Positions 1-8,536 of a DNA stretch of 64,000 bases are shown here, piece after piece. The translations under genes and the position numbers were made by a program. This DNA comes from Micavibrio sp. UBA6212 (GTDB taxonomy: Bacteria > Pseudomonadota > Alphaproteobacteria > Micavibrionales > Micavibrionaceae): assembly GCA_002421905.1 (NCBI GenBank), contig DISK01000003.1:70851-134850 (forward strand). Reading direction: 5' to 3'. The notes beneath the pieces are model-generated. The model made no database searches. It worked only from the letters and a program-made list of their open reading frames with translations, and was not told the origin of the DNA. The stretch's first letter is position 1; each line of letters begins with the position of its first letter.

Positions 1-64
1 TGTTATCTGGCAAAATAAGGAATGTGATGTCATTTTGATGGGATGTTTTAGGAGTGATAATTGA
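1..64 (+). CDS. 3' tail of an upstream operon gene (partial)
   Basis: The reading frame beginning at base 2 stays open from the window edge and ends with TGA at 62-64, giving a C-terminal tail ending CFRSDN. The TGA overlaps the TTG start of the next gene (TTGA), the same 4-bp stop/start overlap seen at several later junctions of this operon. That is the main reason to think it is real. Product unknown; only about 20 residues are visible. Confidence 0.35.
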   Translation, partial: VIWQNKECDVILMGCFRSDN

Positions 65-1047
65 CACAAGTTCATGCCATTAAATTGGGAGTAATTGGGC
101 TTGGCTCTATAGGCATGAGGCATGCAAATAATCTTATGTCTATGGGGTATGAGGTTTTGGCTTATGATCCAAGTTTGCAACGTTGCGAACTCTTTGAACA
201 AGCGGGAGGAGCACCCGTAAAGAATAAACAAAATATATCTGAAAGTTGTGATGCCGTTGTTATAGCAAGCCCAAGCTCAATGCATCTTGAGGATTTAGCA
301 TGGGCTGTTGAGAATGGTATTCATGCTTTCATTGAGAAGCCTCTTGCTCATACTTTGCAGGGATTAGAAGAAATTTGCGCTGATGCAGAAAAGAGAAAAC
401 TCGTTCTTTCTCTAGGGATGAACATGAGGTTTAATCCTGCGATAAAGCGTTTATCTGCAATAATCCGTGATGGTGGTATAGGTGATATTCTATGGGCAAA
501 CTATTGGCATTCTTCTTTTCTCCCAGACTGGAGACCGGATGCAGACTTTAGAAAAGGCTATGCCGCGGATCCAAAGACTGGCGGAGTGATTTTTGATGTT
601 ATTCATGGCTTTGATTTACTCTATTTTCTTATTGGCAATTATACTGTTTGCGGTGCTACAGCCCGAAGTTCTAATGTTTTGGAGATATCTTCTGATGATT
701 GCGCAGATATTTTATGTCGACATACAACAGGCGTAACATCTACGCTTCATATGGATTTTATAACTCGCCCTAAGTCACATGTTATCTCAGTGGCAGGAAC
801 AAATGCGATAGCACGTATAGATATTAGCAGAAGACACTTATCTTTAACTGGTATTGGTGGCCATATAATTGAAGAAAATTACTTTGATACTACAAGTGTG
901 AATGACGATTATTGTCAGGAACTTAAGGACTTTATAAATGCAATTCAGGGCAGTAATCTTGAAGGGTGCTCACTTTTGGACGGGATGAATGTTCTTTCAA
1001 ATGTCGTTTTAGCTAGAAAAATGGCGGGACTACCATATGTGGAATGA
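61..1047 (+). CDS. Gfo/Idh/MocA family oxidoreductase
   Basis: NAD(P)-dependent sugar dehydrogenase-type protein of 328 aa. The N-terminal Rossmann fold is visible as GLGSIG at residues 13-18, and the family's EKP motif (FIEKPLAH) is at about 92-94; the rest is the alpha/beta C-terminal domain. The family oxidises or epimerises pyranose rings, often on nucleotide sugars in surface-glycan pathways. An in-frame TAA lies directly upstream, so the TTG at 61 is the start, with an AGGAG ribosome site 5 bases before it. The gene overlaps the following PseG-like gene by 11 bp, placing it in the same polycistron. The exact substrate cannot be read from sequence. Confidence 0.9.
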   Translation: MTQVHAIKLGVIGLGSIGMRHANNLMSMGYEVLAYDPSLQRCELFEQAGGAPVKNKQNISESCDAVVIASPSSMHLEDLAWAVENGIHAFIEKPLAHTLQGLEEICADAEKRKLVLSLGMNMRFNPAIKRLSAIIRDGGIGDILWANYWHSSFLPDWRPDADFRKGYAADPKTGGVIFDVIHGFDLLYFLIGNYTVCGATARSSNVLEISSDDCADILCRHTTGVTSTLHMDFITRPKSHVISVAGTNAIARIDISRRHLSLTGIGGHIIEENYFDTTSVNDDYCQELKDFINAIQGSNLEGCSLLDGMNVLSNVVLARKMAGLPYVE

Positions 1048-2017
1048 GGCAAATTCCTTGAACTGGCTATTTAGGGTGGCTGCAAAGGCAGAAAATGGCG
1101 GAGGCCATGTGTCTCGTTCACTCGTGCTTGCAAGAGATATGCAGGCCAATATAACTTTTTCTATTTCAGAATGTAGTCCATATCGTTCTTTGATAGAAAA
1201 TCATGGGTTTAAGACAGTATCTGCTGAGCAAGAAGAACCGTATTATGATGGAGTGTGGGTGGATATTTATAATGATAACTTCGATCATTATAGATCTAAA
1301 ACAAATTGTCTGGCTATCATAGAAGATCACAGGGATTTGTATGATAGGGCGGATATTTATGTTCGGCCATATCCTGGAGTTTTTGCAAATAGACCATCAG
1401 GGATTGAGTTGTCTGGATTTGATTTCTCATTAATTGATGCTAAATTTTTCTCAAAGAGACAAAATAAGATTGCCTCAGATGTGAAGACAGTAACAGTATT
1501 TATGGGGCGTTATGATTCCGTCAATGCTACGGCTAGTGTCCTTGAAGTTATTAATGACTTGCCAATTAATATCTCAGTTTGTGTTGTTGCAGGCAGTGGT
1601 GCAGCACATCTTGATAAAATCAAAAAATATTTGTCCCAGGAGTTTGGACACAAGTATAAACTGTATATAGACCTGCCTGATCTGTGTGATGTTTTCGCTG
1701 ATTGCGATCTCTTGGTTCTTTCGGGGGGTGTGGCTCTTTTAGAGGCGTGTGCTATAGGTTGCCCAGCTGTTGTACTAAATATTGCTGACAATCAGCGAAT
1801 TCTTTCAAAATACCTCTCAAGCGAAGGGGCAATTGCTTACGCGGGAAGCCATTCTCAATTCGAGAAAAGTGCGTTTGCTGATGTTCTCCTGCAGAACCTG
1901 TCTTTTGTGGAAAGAGAGAGGATTTCTAACAATGCAAAGACAATTCTCAAAAATTCAGGGGTCAGTTGTGTTGCTTCAGTTCTTATGGAAAATTCTATGA
2001 AGCGGGGCTTTAAATGA
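1037..2017 (+). CDS. PseG/SpsG-like UDP-sugar hydrolase or glycosyltransferase
   Basis: A 326-aa GT-B-fold protein resembling PseG (UDP-2,4-diacetamido sugar hydrolase of the pseudaminic acid pathway) and Bacillus SpsG. The PseG-type N-terminal motif is GGGHVSRSLVLA at about residues 21-32, whose His is the general base in PseG. A MurG-like donor-site stretch, SGGVALLEACAIGCP, lies near residues 229-243. PseG acts just upstream of NeuB-family synthases, and a NeuB homologue is two genes downstream, so a nonulosonate-type pathway is a reasonable inference. The N-terminus before the glycine-rich loop is longer than usual for PseG, and the start (ATG, overlapping the preceding gene by 11 bp) is not certain. 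Confidence 0.78.
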   Translation: MWNEANSLNWLFRVAAKAENGGGHVSRSLVLARDMQANITFSISECSPYRSLIENHGFKTVSAEQEEPYYDGVWVDIYNDNFDHYRSKTNCLAIIEDHRDLYDRADIYVRPYPGVFANRPSGIELSGFDFSLIDAKFFSKRQNKIASDVKTVTVFMGRYDSVNATASVLEVINDLPINISVCVVAGSGAAHLDKIKKYLSQEFGHKYKLYIDLPDLCDVFADCDLLVLSGGVALLEACAIGCPAVVLNIADNQRILSKYLSSEGAIAYAGSHSQFEKSAFADVLLQNLSFVERERISNNAKTILKNSGVSCVASVLMENSMKRGFK

Positions 2018-3162
2018 AAAAGATAAATATTCTTGATACAACTCTAAGAGATGGGGAGCAAACCCAAGGAGTTTCTTTCTCGGCGGAAGAAAAAATTCGT
2101 ATTGCTCAAGAGCTTTTAAGAACATGCTGCGTAGATCGTATAGAGGTTGCAAGTTGTAAAACAACAGCTTCTGAAAAAGTTGCTATCAAAAAAATTATGG
2201 CGTGGGCAAGCGAACATAATATGCAAGATCGTGTTGAGGTCTTATCTTTTGTGGATGGGAAGGCCTCTATTGACTGGTTGGATGGAACTGGCTGTCGGCG
2301 ATTAAATCTCCTGGTAAAAGGTTCACATGCGCATTGTGTGGTGCAGCTAAATAAGAGTATGGACGAGCACCTGCTTGATATTACGCATACGATTTCTTGC
2401 GCACGCTCTTATGGATATGCTGTTTCAGCGTATCTTGAGGATTGGTCACGTGGCGTGCAGGATAGTCCTGATTATGTTTATAGCGTTATACGTCACTTGC
2501 AGAAACAAGGGGTAGGCTGCATTTATTTATGCGATACATTGGGTGTTCTGGCCCCTTGGCAAGTTGAGTCTTTTGTTGGGGATGCGTGCACAAAATTTCC
2601 ACAGATTGAGTTTGAATACCATGGCCACAATGATTATGGCTTGGCTACAGCCAATGCTCTATCGGCAATAAGAGCAGGGGCATCTGGCTTGCATGCCACG
2701 CTAAATGGTCTTGGTGAAAGAGCTGGAAATGCATCGCTAGCCGAGGTGGTTATTGCACTTCGTGATTTTGGTATTGGGCAGACTACTATTCCTGATATTT
2801 CCCTTCCATCTATTGCTAGGTTAGCTGAAATTTACAGTCAAAAATTATTAGCTGAAAATGCACCTATTCTGGGTAAAAACGTTTTTACTCATGTATCTGG
2901 TATCCATGCCGATGGACAGGAGAAGGGTAATTTGTATGAAAATAAACTTATCCCTTCGCGTTTTGGTAGAGAATGGGAGTATGCGCTTGGGAAATTGTCA
3001 GGGCGTAAATCGTTGGAGAGTCATCTGCGTTCTATCGACTCCACCGATCTTTCAATTGAAGACCAAAGAAAAATACTTGAACAAATTCACCAGTTAAATG
3101 AGCAAAAGAAAAATATAAGCAGGGATGATTTGGAAATAATGCTTGGAGAGATTAGAAAATGA
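2014..3162 (+). CDS. LeuA/homocitrate synthase-like acyltransferase (HMGL-like)
   Basis: A 382-aa alpha-isopropylmalate/homocitrate synthase family enzyme, which condenses an acyl-CoA with a 2-oxo acid. Visible motifs are DTTLRDGEQ near the N-terminus (metal and substrate binding) and YHGHNDYGLATAN with the metal-binding H-x-H. The length matches NifV/homocitrate synthase-type proteins. It is too short to carry the C-terminal leucine-feedback domain of true LeuA, so it is unlikely to be the housekeeping leucine enzyme. It overlaps both neighbours by 4 bp (ATGA). Its position between a PseG-like and a NeuB-like gene is unusual and suggests it makes a hydroxy-acid building block or substituent for the glycan; this is inference. 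Confidence 0.85.
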   Translation: MKKINILDTTLRDGEQTQGVSFSAEEKIRIAQELLRTCCVDRIEVASCKTTASEKVAIKKIMAWASEHNMQDRVEVLSFVDGKASIDWLDGTGCRRLNLLVKGSHAHCVVQLNKSMDEHLLDITHTISCARSYGYAVSAYLEDWSRGVQDSPDYVYSVIRHLQKQGVGCIYLCDTLGVLAPWQVESFVGDACTKFPQIEFEYHGHNDYGLATANALSAIRAGASGLHATLNGLGERAGNASLAEVVIALRDFGIGQTTIPDISLPSIARLAEIYSQKLLAENAPILGKNVFTHVSGIHADGQEKGNLYENKLIPSRFGREWEYALGKLSGRKSLESHLRSIDSTDLSIEDQRKILEQIHQLNEQKKNISRDDLEIMLGEIRK

Positions 3163-4217
3163 AAATTGATTTTGGAAAGAAAAAGATTGGTATAGGAACT
3201 CCTGTTTTTATTATTGCAGAAATTGGAGTTAATCACGAGGGCAGTTTGGATGTATGTTTGGAAATGGTGCGACAGGCAGCTTGGGCCGGAGCAGATGCTA
3301 TTAAATTGCAAACTGTGGATCCTGATGAAAATTATGTTAAGGGACACCCAAGCTGGGAATTATTCCGTACATGTCAACTAACACAAGATGAAACATCTAA
3401 AGTGTTTAATTTAAGTTGGGAATTGGGGATGGAGCCTTTTACAACATCCCCTGATATTGCAACTTTGTGCTGGATTGATAAATTAGGCGTTCCGGGACAC
3501 AAGATTTCATCTGGTATGATGACGAATGATGTTATTATCAAAAAAACTTGTGCCTTGGGTAAACCAGTGTTGATTTCAACCGGTATGGCAACAACCGAGC
3601 AAATTGACCATGCTGTTGAAGTAGCTAAAGCAAGTGGCAATCAAAATATTGCTTTGTTTCAATGTACCTCTGAATATCCGGCACCCAAAGAGAATCTTAA
3701 TTTAGCCACTATGGAATGGATGAGTAAACGATATAATCTGCCTATCGGTTTTTCAGATCATTCTATCGGTATTGAGGCGGCAATTGTTGCCGTTTCATTG
3801 GGGGCAGCGATGATTGAAAAACACTTTTCACTTGATTGTAAGCGTCAAGGATTTGACCATAAAATAGCCCTTGACCCTCAGGGGTTTAAGGATCTTGTTG
3901 AAGGGGTGCGTGCGGCTGAGGAGGGTGGAGAGAAATTCGCTAAGGAAAATGCACAGCACTATGATGTAATGATTGGCATAGCTGAACGTGTTTTGCCCCC
4001 CAATATTAAAGAGAAGGCAGCTGGGAATCTAAGATGTCTAGTTGCTAGGAAGCCCATAAGAGCAGGTGAAAGATTTACTGAGGAGAATGTCGGGCTTAAG
4101 CGTCCTTTTGCAGATAAACGGGGACTAGAGCCTATCTATTACGAGAGAGTTTTAAGGGGGAACTCGGTATCAAGCCTTGATGTTGATGATCCCATTAATA
4201 TTGAAGATGTGGTTTAA
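3159..4217 (+). CDS. NeuB-family N-acetylneuraminate synthase-like protein
   Basis: A 352-aa sialic/legionaminic/pseudaminic acid synthase family protein, the enzyme that condenses phosphoenolpyruvate with a six-carbon amino sugar to make a nine-carbon nonulosonic acid. The TIM-barrel N-terminal domain shows IIAEIGVNHEGS, DAIKLQT, KISSGMM and GFSDHS. The C-terminal SAF (antifreeze-like) domain begins near residue 288 (LRCLVARKPIRAGERF). Length and two-domain order are normal for NeuB/LegI/PseI. The preceding gene overlaps by 4 bp. Which nonulosonate, or NeuB-like product, is made cannot be told from this sequence. Confidence 0.9.
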   Translation: MKIDFGKKKIGIGTPVFIIAEIGVNHEGSLDVCLEMVRQAAWAGADAIKLQTVDPDENYVKGHPSWELFRTCQLTQDETSKVFNLSWELGMEPFTTSPDIATLCWIDKLGVPGHKISSGMMTNDVIIKKTCALGKPVLISTGMATTEQIDHAVEVAKASGNQNIALFQCTSEYPAPKENLNLATMEWMSKRYNLPIGFSDHSIGIEAAIVAVSLGAAMIEKHFSLDCKRQGFDHKIALDPQGFKDLVEGVRAAEEGGEKFAKENAQHYDVMIGIAERVLPPNIKEKAAGNLRCLVARKPIRAGERFTEENVGLKRPFADKRGLEPIYYERVLRGNSVSSLDVDDPINIEDVV

Positions 4218-4228
4218 GCGAGGTACAA

Positions 4229-5275
4229 ATGAAAAAAGAAAAAGTAAACGTACTTATGACTTGTTGTGGTGGCGATTTGGCCCCTGAATATATCATGGCA
4301 ATGAAAAACAGTGTACGTTACGATATCACTGTTTTGGCAGTCGATGGAAATGCAAATGCAGTAGGAAAAAATTTTGCAGACTACTTTTCAGTTGTCCCAA
4401 TGGGGCAGGCTGATAACTACATAGACACTATCCTCGGCTTAGTAAGACAATATCAGATTGATTTGATTATTGCTGGATCAGATGGTGAGGCGTTGTCATT
4501 ATCTTTTAATAAGGTGGTTTTTGCAAAAGAAGGTTGTGTGGTTGCATGCCCTTCAACCGATGTTCTTTCTCAACTTAGTAACAAACTAACAACGTATAAA
4601 GTCTTAAAAAATGCGGGGATATCCTGTGCTGACTTTATGGAGGCATCAACCGCTGAAGAACTGCAAAAATCGACAGAGGACATGTATGACCGCCATTCCG
4701 AAATTGTTATAAAACCTGCAGTATCCCGTGGGGGACGTAATGTATTTGTAATCAGGCGCGATATAAAGGGGGAACAATCATATCATGGTGGGAGAGAAAC
4801 ACATTGTTCCTGGGATGTTTTTCAGACCAAGTATCAAAAACAAATTGCAGATTTATTTCCTGTAGTTGTTATGCAACGTCTCTTTGAACCAACATATGAT
4901 ATTGATGTCTTAGGATGGGAGGGAAATCCAATCAATGTTATCCCTCGCTTGCGTCATAACCCTGCAGGAATTCCATTCGAGGGAAATACTATCAGTATGA
5001 ATGCAGAGTTGGTTAATTTGGGAAAGTCTGTATGCAAAGCTTTTAATCTTTCGTGGCTTCTGGATATTGATGTGATGTGCACATCAGATGAAAGGCCGGT
5101 GGTTTTGGAGGTTAATCCAAGAATGAGTGGAAGCTGTCCGGCTTCTGTCATTGCCGGCGTCCCTCTCTTTGATAATATCGTTGCACTATCCAGAGGGGAG
5201 GAACCTTTGCTTGTTGAACCAAAGGAAGGAACAGTGATCGTAGGCTATAAGGCACTTAAGAGAGAAACGGTATGA
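4229..5275 (+). CDS. ATP-grasp domain ligase (first of two)
   Basis: A 348-aa ATP-grasp protein of the carbamoyl-phosphate-synthase-like type. An N-terminal pre-ATP-grasp domain (residues about 1-110) is followed by a nucleotide-binding stretch, IVIKPAVSRGGRNVF, and the metal-binding C-terminal VLEVNPRMSGS. Such enzymes form amide or peptide-like bonds through an acyl-phosphate. In a nonulosonate gene set this could attach an amino or hydroxy acid to the sugar; that is inference. The start is ATG, 11 bp after the NeuB-like gene, and the end overlaps the SpsF-like gene by 4 bp. Confidence 0.85.
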   Translation: MKKEKVNVLMTCCGGDLAPEYIMAMKNSVRYDITVLAVDGNANAVGKNFADYFSVVPMGQADNYIDTILGLVRQYQIDLIIAGSDGEALSLSFNKVVFAKEGCVVACPSTDVLSQLSNKLTTYKVLKNAGISCADFMEASTAEELQKSTEDMYDRHSEIVIKPAVSRGGRNVFVIRRDIKGEQSYHGGRETHCSWDVFQTKYQKQIADLFPVVVMQRLFEPTYDIDVLGWEGNPINVIPRLRHNPAGIPFEGNTISMNAELVNLGKSVCKAFNLSWLLDIDVMCTSDERPVVLEVNPRMSGSCPASVIAGVPLFDNIVALSRGEEPLLVEPKEGTVIVGYKALKRETV

Positions 5276-5973
5276 ATATAGTTGCTGTAATTCAAGCACG
5301 TATGACATCAAGCCGCCTTCCTGGAAAGGTGATGATGTCTATTGGTGATAAACCTCTTATCAATATAATGATTGAGCGTGTTAAAAAGTCAAAGCACATC
5401 AATCAGATTGTTGTGGCTATGCCCGAAGATGACAAGTGCGATGAGTTAGAGTCCTTATGCCATGATATGGGTGTAGCAGTTTTTAAAGGAAGTGAGAATG
5501 ATGTTCTTTCTCGTTTTGTTGGAGCTGCCAAAAACTATAATGCTGATGTGGTTGTCAGATTATGTTCGGACTGTCCCTTTAACGATCCTCATCTTCTTGA
5601 TCAAGTGATAGAAATGTTTTTGGATGGAAACTACGACTACGTCAATAATGTCGGTGCCAGATCATTTCCTGACGGCTTGGATGTAGAGGTTTTTACCGCT
5701 GAGGCGCTTTATACAGCGGATCGTCAGGCGACAGACCTCAAGCATCGCGAACATGTAACAACATATATAGATGGTCGTGTAGAGGGCTTAAATAAAGGCA
5801 ATTTTGTGTGCGGGAGCCTAGATAATATGCCGTCCTATGGGCATTTGATGTGGTCTGTAAATACTCTGGATCATCTCAATCATTTGCGAGATATTTATAA
5901 TAACCTGCCAGATAAGGAAAATTTTTCGTGGAGAGACGTATTAGAAGTAGAGGAGAAATTAAATGAACGCTAG
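5272..5973 (+). CDS. SpsF/NeuA-like cytidylyltransferase
   Basis: A 233-aa nucleotidyltransferase-fold protein. The N-terminus AVIQARMTSSRLPGKV is the signature of the SpsF/CMP-sugar synthetase branch, with LCSDCPFNDP further in as the metal/substrate loop. Family members activate nonulosonic acids as CMP sugars or act in spore-coat polysaccharide synthesis. Next to a NeuB homologue, CMP activation of the product is the natural reading. Overlaps of 4 bp (upstream) and 11 bp (downstream) show tight translational coupling. Confidence 0.85.
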   Translation: MNIVAVIQARMTSSRLPGKVMMSIGDKPLINIMIERVKKSKHINQIVVAMPEDDKCDELESLCHDMGVAVFKGSENDVLSRFVGAAKNYNADVVVRLCSDCPFNDPHLLDQVIEMFLDGNYDYVNNVGARSFPDGLDVEVFTAEALYTADRQATDLKHREHVTTYIDGRVEGLNKGNFVCGSLDNMPSYGHLMWSVNTLDHLNHLRDIYNNLPDKENFSWRDVLEVEEKLNER

Positions 5974-6868
5974 GATTTATGCAAAGAAGGCTTCAAATTA
6001 TGGGTATATCTCAGCGGACCCTCTGCCGTCAGAACAGGATTTGACTGAACACTACTCATCGAAATATTACAATGCTCCAAGTACATCGACATATCAGACA
6101 GGTTATACGGATGAAGAAATTCAGCAGAAGGAACTTCGTGCACAGCTTGTAGTTCATAGTTTGCAACATGCCTATGGCAAGTCCCTCGCAGGGAAATGCC
6201 TTTTCGAGGTAGGGTATGGGGAAGGGTTCATTCTGGATTCTGCACAAAAAGCTGGTTTGGAAATTTCGGGTGTGGACTTTACAAATGCAGGGGTTATGCG
6301 TATGAATCCTCACTTAAATTCATTTGTTGCTGCCGAGAATGCATATAATCATCTTGATACTCTCGTTAAGAGTAATAAAAAATTTGATTTTTGTGTAATG
6401 CAGAATGTTTTGGAACACGTCATTGATCCTGATAAGTTACTTGTCTCGATGAAAAGCCTTATCAAGCCTGATGGTCTTTTACTTATCAATGTACCAAATG
6501 ATTTCAGCCGATTGCAAAAACTTGCACTTGATAGGGGGTATATTGACAGAGAATTCTGGTTTGGACCTGTCGAGCATCTTCATTACTTTAACACTGAGAA
6601 CTTACCACTATATGTTCAATCTCTGGGGTTTGATGTGCTTGATATGTATGGTGATTTTCCGATTGATATATTCCTTCTAAATAAACATTCCAATTATGTG
6701 ATGGATAAATCTAAGGGTAAAGATTCGCATAAGGCACGTGTAGTGTTGGATCTCCTTATGGCTGAACACGGTATAGAGGCATATCATCATTTCTGTCAGG
6801 CAATGTCGGGTGTTGGTATAGGCCGAAATGTTTGTGTTATTGGACGACTAAGCAAAAAACAGGGGTGA
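5963..6868 (+). CDS. Class I SAM-dependent methyltransferase
   Basis: A 301-aa methyltransferase. The SAM-binding motif I is CLFEVGYGEGFILDSA, and a motif IV-like stretch NVLEHVIDPDKLL follows, as in the Methyltransf_23 group. The N-terminal part (GYISADPLPSEQDLTEHYSS) resembles sugar and glycan methyltransferases of that group. It probably methylates an oxygen or nitrogen on the sugar or its acyl substituent; the acceptor is not readable from sequence. It starts inside the previous gene by 11 bp and is followed by a metallophosphoesterase after only 4 bp. Confidence 0.85.
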   Translation: MNARIYAKKASNYGYISADPLPSEQDLTEHYSSKYYNAPSTSTYQTGYTDEEIQQKELRAQLVVHSLQHAYGKSLAGKCLFEVGYGEGFILDSAQKAGLEISGVDFTNAGVMRMNPHLNSFVAAENAYNHLDTLVKSNKKFDFCVMQNVLEHVIDPDKLLVSMKSLIKPDGLLLINVPNDFSRLQKLALDRGYIDREFWFGPVEHLHYFNTENLPLYVQSLGFDVLDMYGDFPIDIFLLNKHSNYVMDKSKGKDSHKARVVLDLLMAEHGIEAYHHFCQAMSGVGIGRNVCVIGRLSKKQG

Positions 6869-6872
6869 TCGA

Positions 6873-7580
6873 ATGAAATATGCCATTTTATCAGATATAC
6901 ACGGGAACGCTGAAGCGTTGAAATCTGTGGTGGCAATTGCAAGTGCCGAAGGAGTATCTGTTTTTCTTATCGCAGGTGACTTTATGGGGTATTATTACAG
7001 GTTAGATAAAGTCCTAGATATTTTAAAAGATTTTCAGGTCTATGCAATACGTGGTAATCATGAAGATATGTTTGTTGACTGGTTAAATAACCCCTCTAAA
7101 CGGGTTGAGCTGGAAAGAAAATATGGTCAATCATTTTCTAGAAACTATCAAATTTTGACAAAAGAGCAATTGAACTCCTTGACAGGTTTACCAATACAGT
7201 TCGAGGCCGTATTGAGTGGTCAATCAGTATTGATGTGTCATGGAACTCCGTGGGAGCATGATGAGTATATTTATCCCGATGCGCCTATAGATATTATCAA
7301 TCGAATATTTGACTATAACAAAGATATTTTGATTATGGGTCATTCTCATTATCCAGTAATCTGGGAGCGGGATGGTAGATATATTATTAATCCAGGTTCT
7401 GTGGGACAGCCGCGCGACCGTAAAGGTGGAGCATGTTGGGCTCTATGGGATAGTGAGAAAAAATCTGCCGCTTTACGTCGTGAAAAATATGATGTCTCGG
7501 CAGTTGTGGATGATTGTAATCTTTTTAATCCAGAAATAGCCTATCTAAAAGATGTTCTAACAAGAGGGTACAATAGTTAA
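6873..7580 (+). CDS. YfcE/MJ0936-type metallophosphoesterase
   Basis: A 235-aa calcineurin-like phosphoesterase. The two-metal site motifs are present in order: SDIHGN near the N-terminus, GNHE, CHGTPW and GHSHYP. NPGSVGQPRD near the end is typical of the YfcE/MJ0936 subfamily. In a glycan operon it may remove a phosphate from a sugar phosphate; PseG and NeuB pathways often need such a step, but the assignment is inferred. Its TAA stop shares one base with the ATG of the next gene. Confidence 0.85.
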   Translation: MKYAILSDIHGNAEALKSVVAIASAEGVSVFLIAGDFMGYYYRLDKVLDILKDFQVYAIRGNHEDMFVDWLNNPSKRVELERKYGQSFSRNYQILTKEQLNSLTGLPIQFEAVLSGQSVLMCHGTPWEHDEYIYPDAPIDIINRIFDYNKDILIMGHSHYPVIWERDGRYIINPGSVGQPRDRKGGACWALWDSEKKSAALRREKYDVSAVVDDCNLFNPEIAYLKDVLTRGYNS

Positions 7581-8536
7581 TGTCATCTTATATTATAACT
7601 GGTGCAAATGGAGATATTGCTATTTCGATGGCTGATATATTAAGGCAAAGTTGTCCAGATGTTCGTCTTATTGGGACAGATATTGAATCAAAGTGGCCAG
7701 CTTTGGGTGCCAGCTTTGATGATGTTGAAATTATACCTAAGGTCGCTGATGAGGGCTATATAAGTACATTGGAAAGCCTTATTAAGAAATATTCTCCTGA
7801 ATACATTATACCAACTAGTGAGCCTGAGCTAAGGTGGATTGCCAGAAATCATAAAAAATGTAGTCACATTCCCTTCCTAATGAATTTACCTGACCTTATC
7901 CTCACTTGTATGGATAAACTTGAGTCGATGCGCTGGCTAACAAGTATTGGTATTGATGTTCCTGAAACTAAGATGCTGTCTGCTGCGAATATTCAGGATA
8001 TTCCATTTATTATGAAGCCAAGGTTTGGCGCAGGTTCCCGTGGAATTAAGGTTGTTAGAAATGCAGAAGATTTTGAAAAATTTTGCTTAAGCGGTTGCTT
8101 TGAGGATTATGTTTCTCAGAAATATCTAGATCAGGAAGATCAAGAATATACATGTGCTATCGTAAAGCTTGAGGATGAATTCAGAACATTTATTATGCAT
8201 AGAAAATTAAAAGAAGGTGTTACGAGCGAGATGTATGGCTTGCTTAATGACGACATAGAAGAGATGTTAAATGATATTACAGAGAAACTCCCTTCATATT
8301 GCGCAATTAATGTGCAGTTAAGACTGACACCGGAAGGCCCAAGAATATTTGAGATAAATCCAAGGTTTTCAAGTACTATTAAGATGCGCCATATGTTGGG
8401 GTTCTCTGATTTTTTATGGCTACTGAAGGGAGTAAAGGAAAAGTCAAGATTTCCTGAATCTTCACCTATGTTAGGACAGAAAGTTTATCGAGTCTATAGA
8501 GAAATTATGGGAGTTAAAGATGTCTCGTTGCTTTGA
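7580..8536 (+). CDS. ATP-grasp domain protein (second of two)
   Basis: A 318-aa ATP-grasp protein. The N-terminus YIITGANGDIAIS is a Rossmann-like pre-ATP-grasp fold, FIMKPRFGAGSRGIKVV is the ATP-binding stretch and IFEINPRFSST is the metal-binding stretch. It is related in architecture to the other ATP-grasp gene in this operon but clearly not a recent duplicate. Two such ligases in one sugar operon suggest two acyl or aminoacyl attachments, or one for a precursor. It overlaps the next gene by 17 bp. Confidence 0.82.
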   Translation: MSSYIITGANGDIAISMADILRQSCPDVRLIGTDIESKWPALGASFDDVEIIPKVADEGYISTLESLIKKYSPEYIIPTSEPELRWIARNHKKCSHIPFLMNLPDLILTCMDKLESMRWLTSIGIDVPETKMLSAANIQDIPFIMKPRFGAGSRGIKVVRNAEDFEKFCLSGCFEDYVSQKYLDQEDQEYTCAIVKLEDEFRTFIMHRKLKEGVTSEMYGLLNDDIEEMLNDITEKLPSYCAINVQLRLTPEGPRIFEINPRFSSTIKMRHMLGFSDFLWLLKGVKEKSRFPESSPMLGQKVYRVYREIMGVKDVSLL

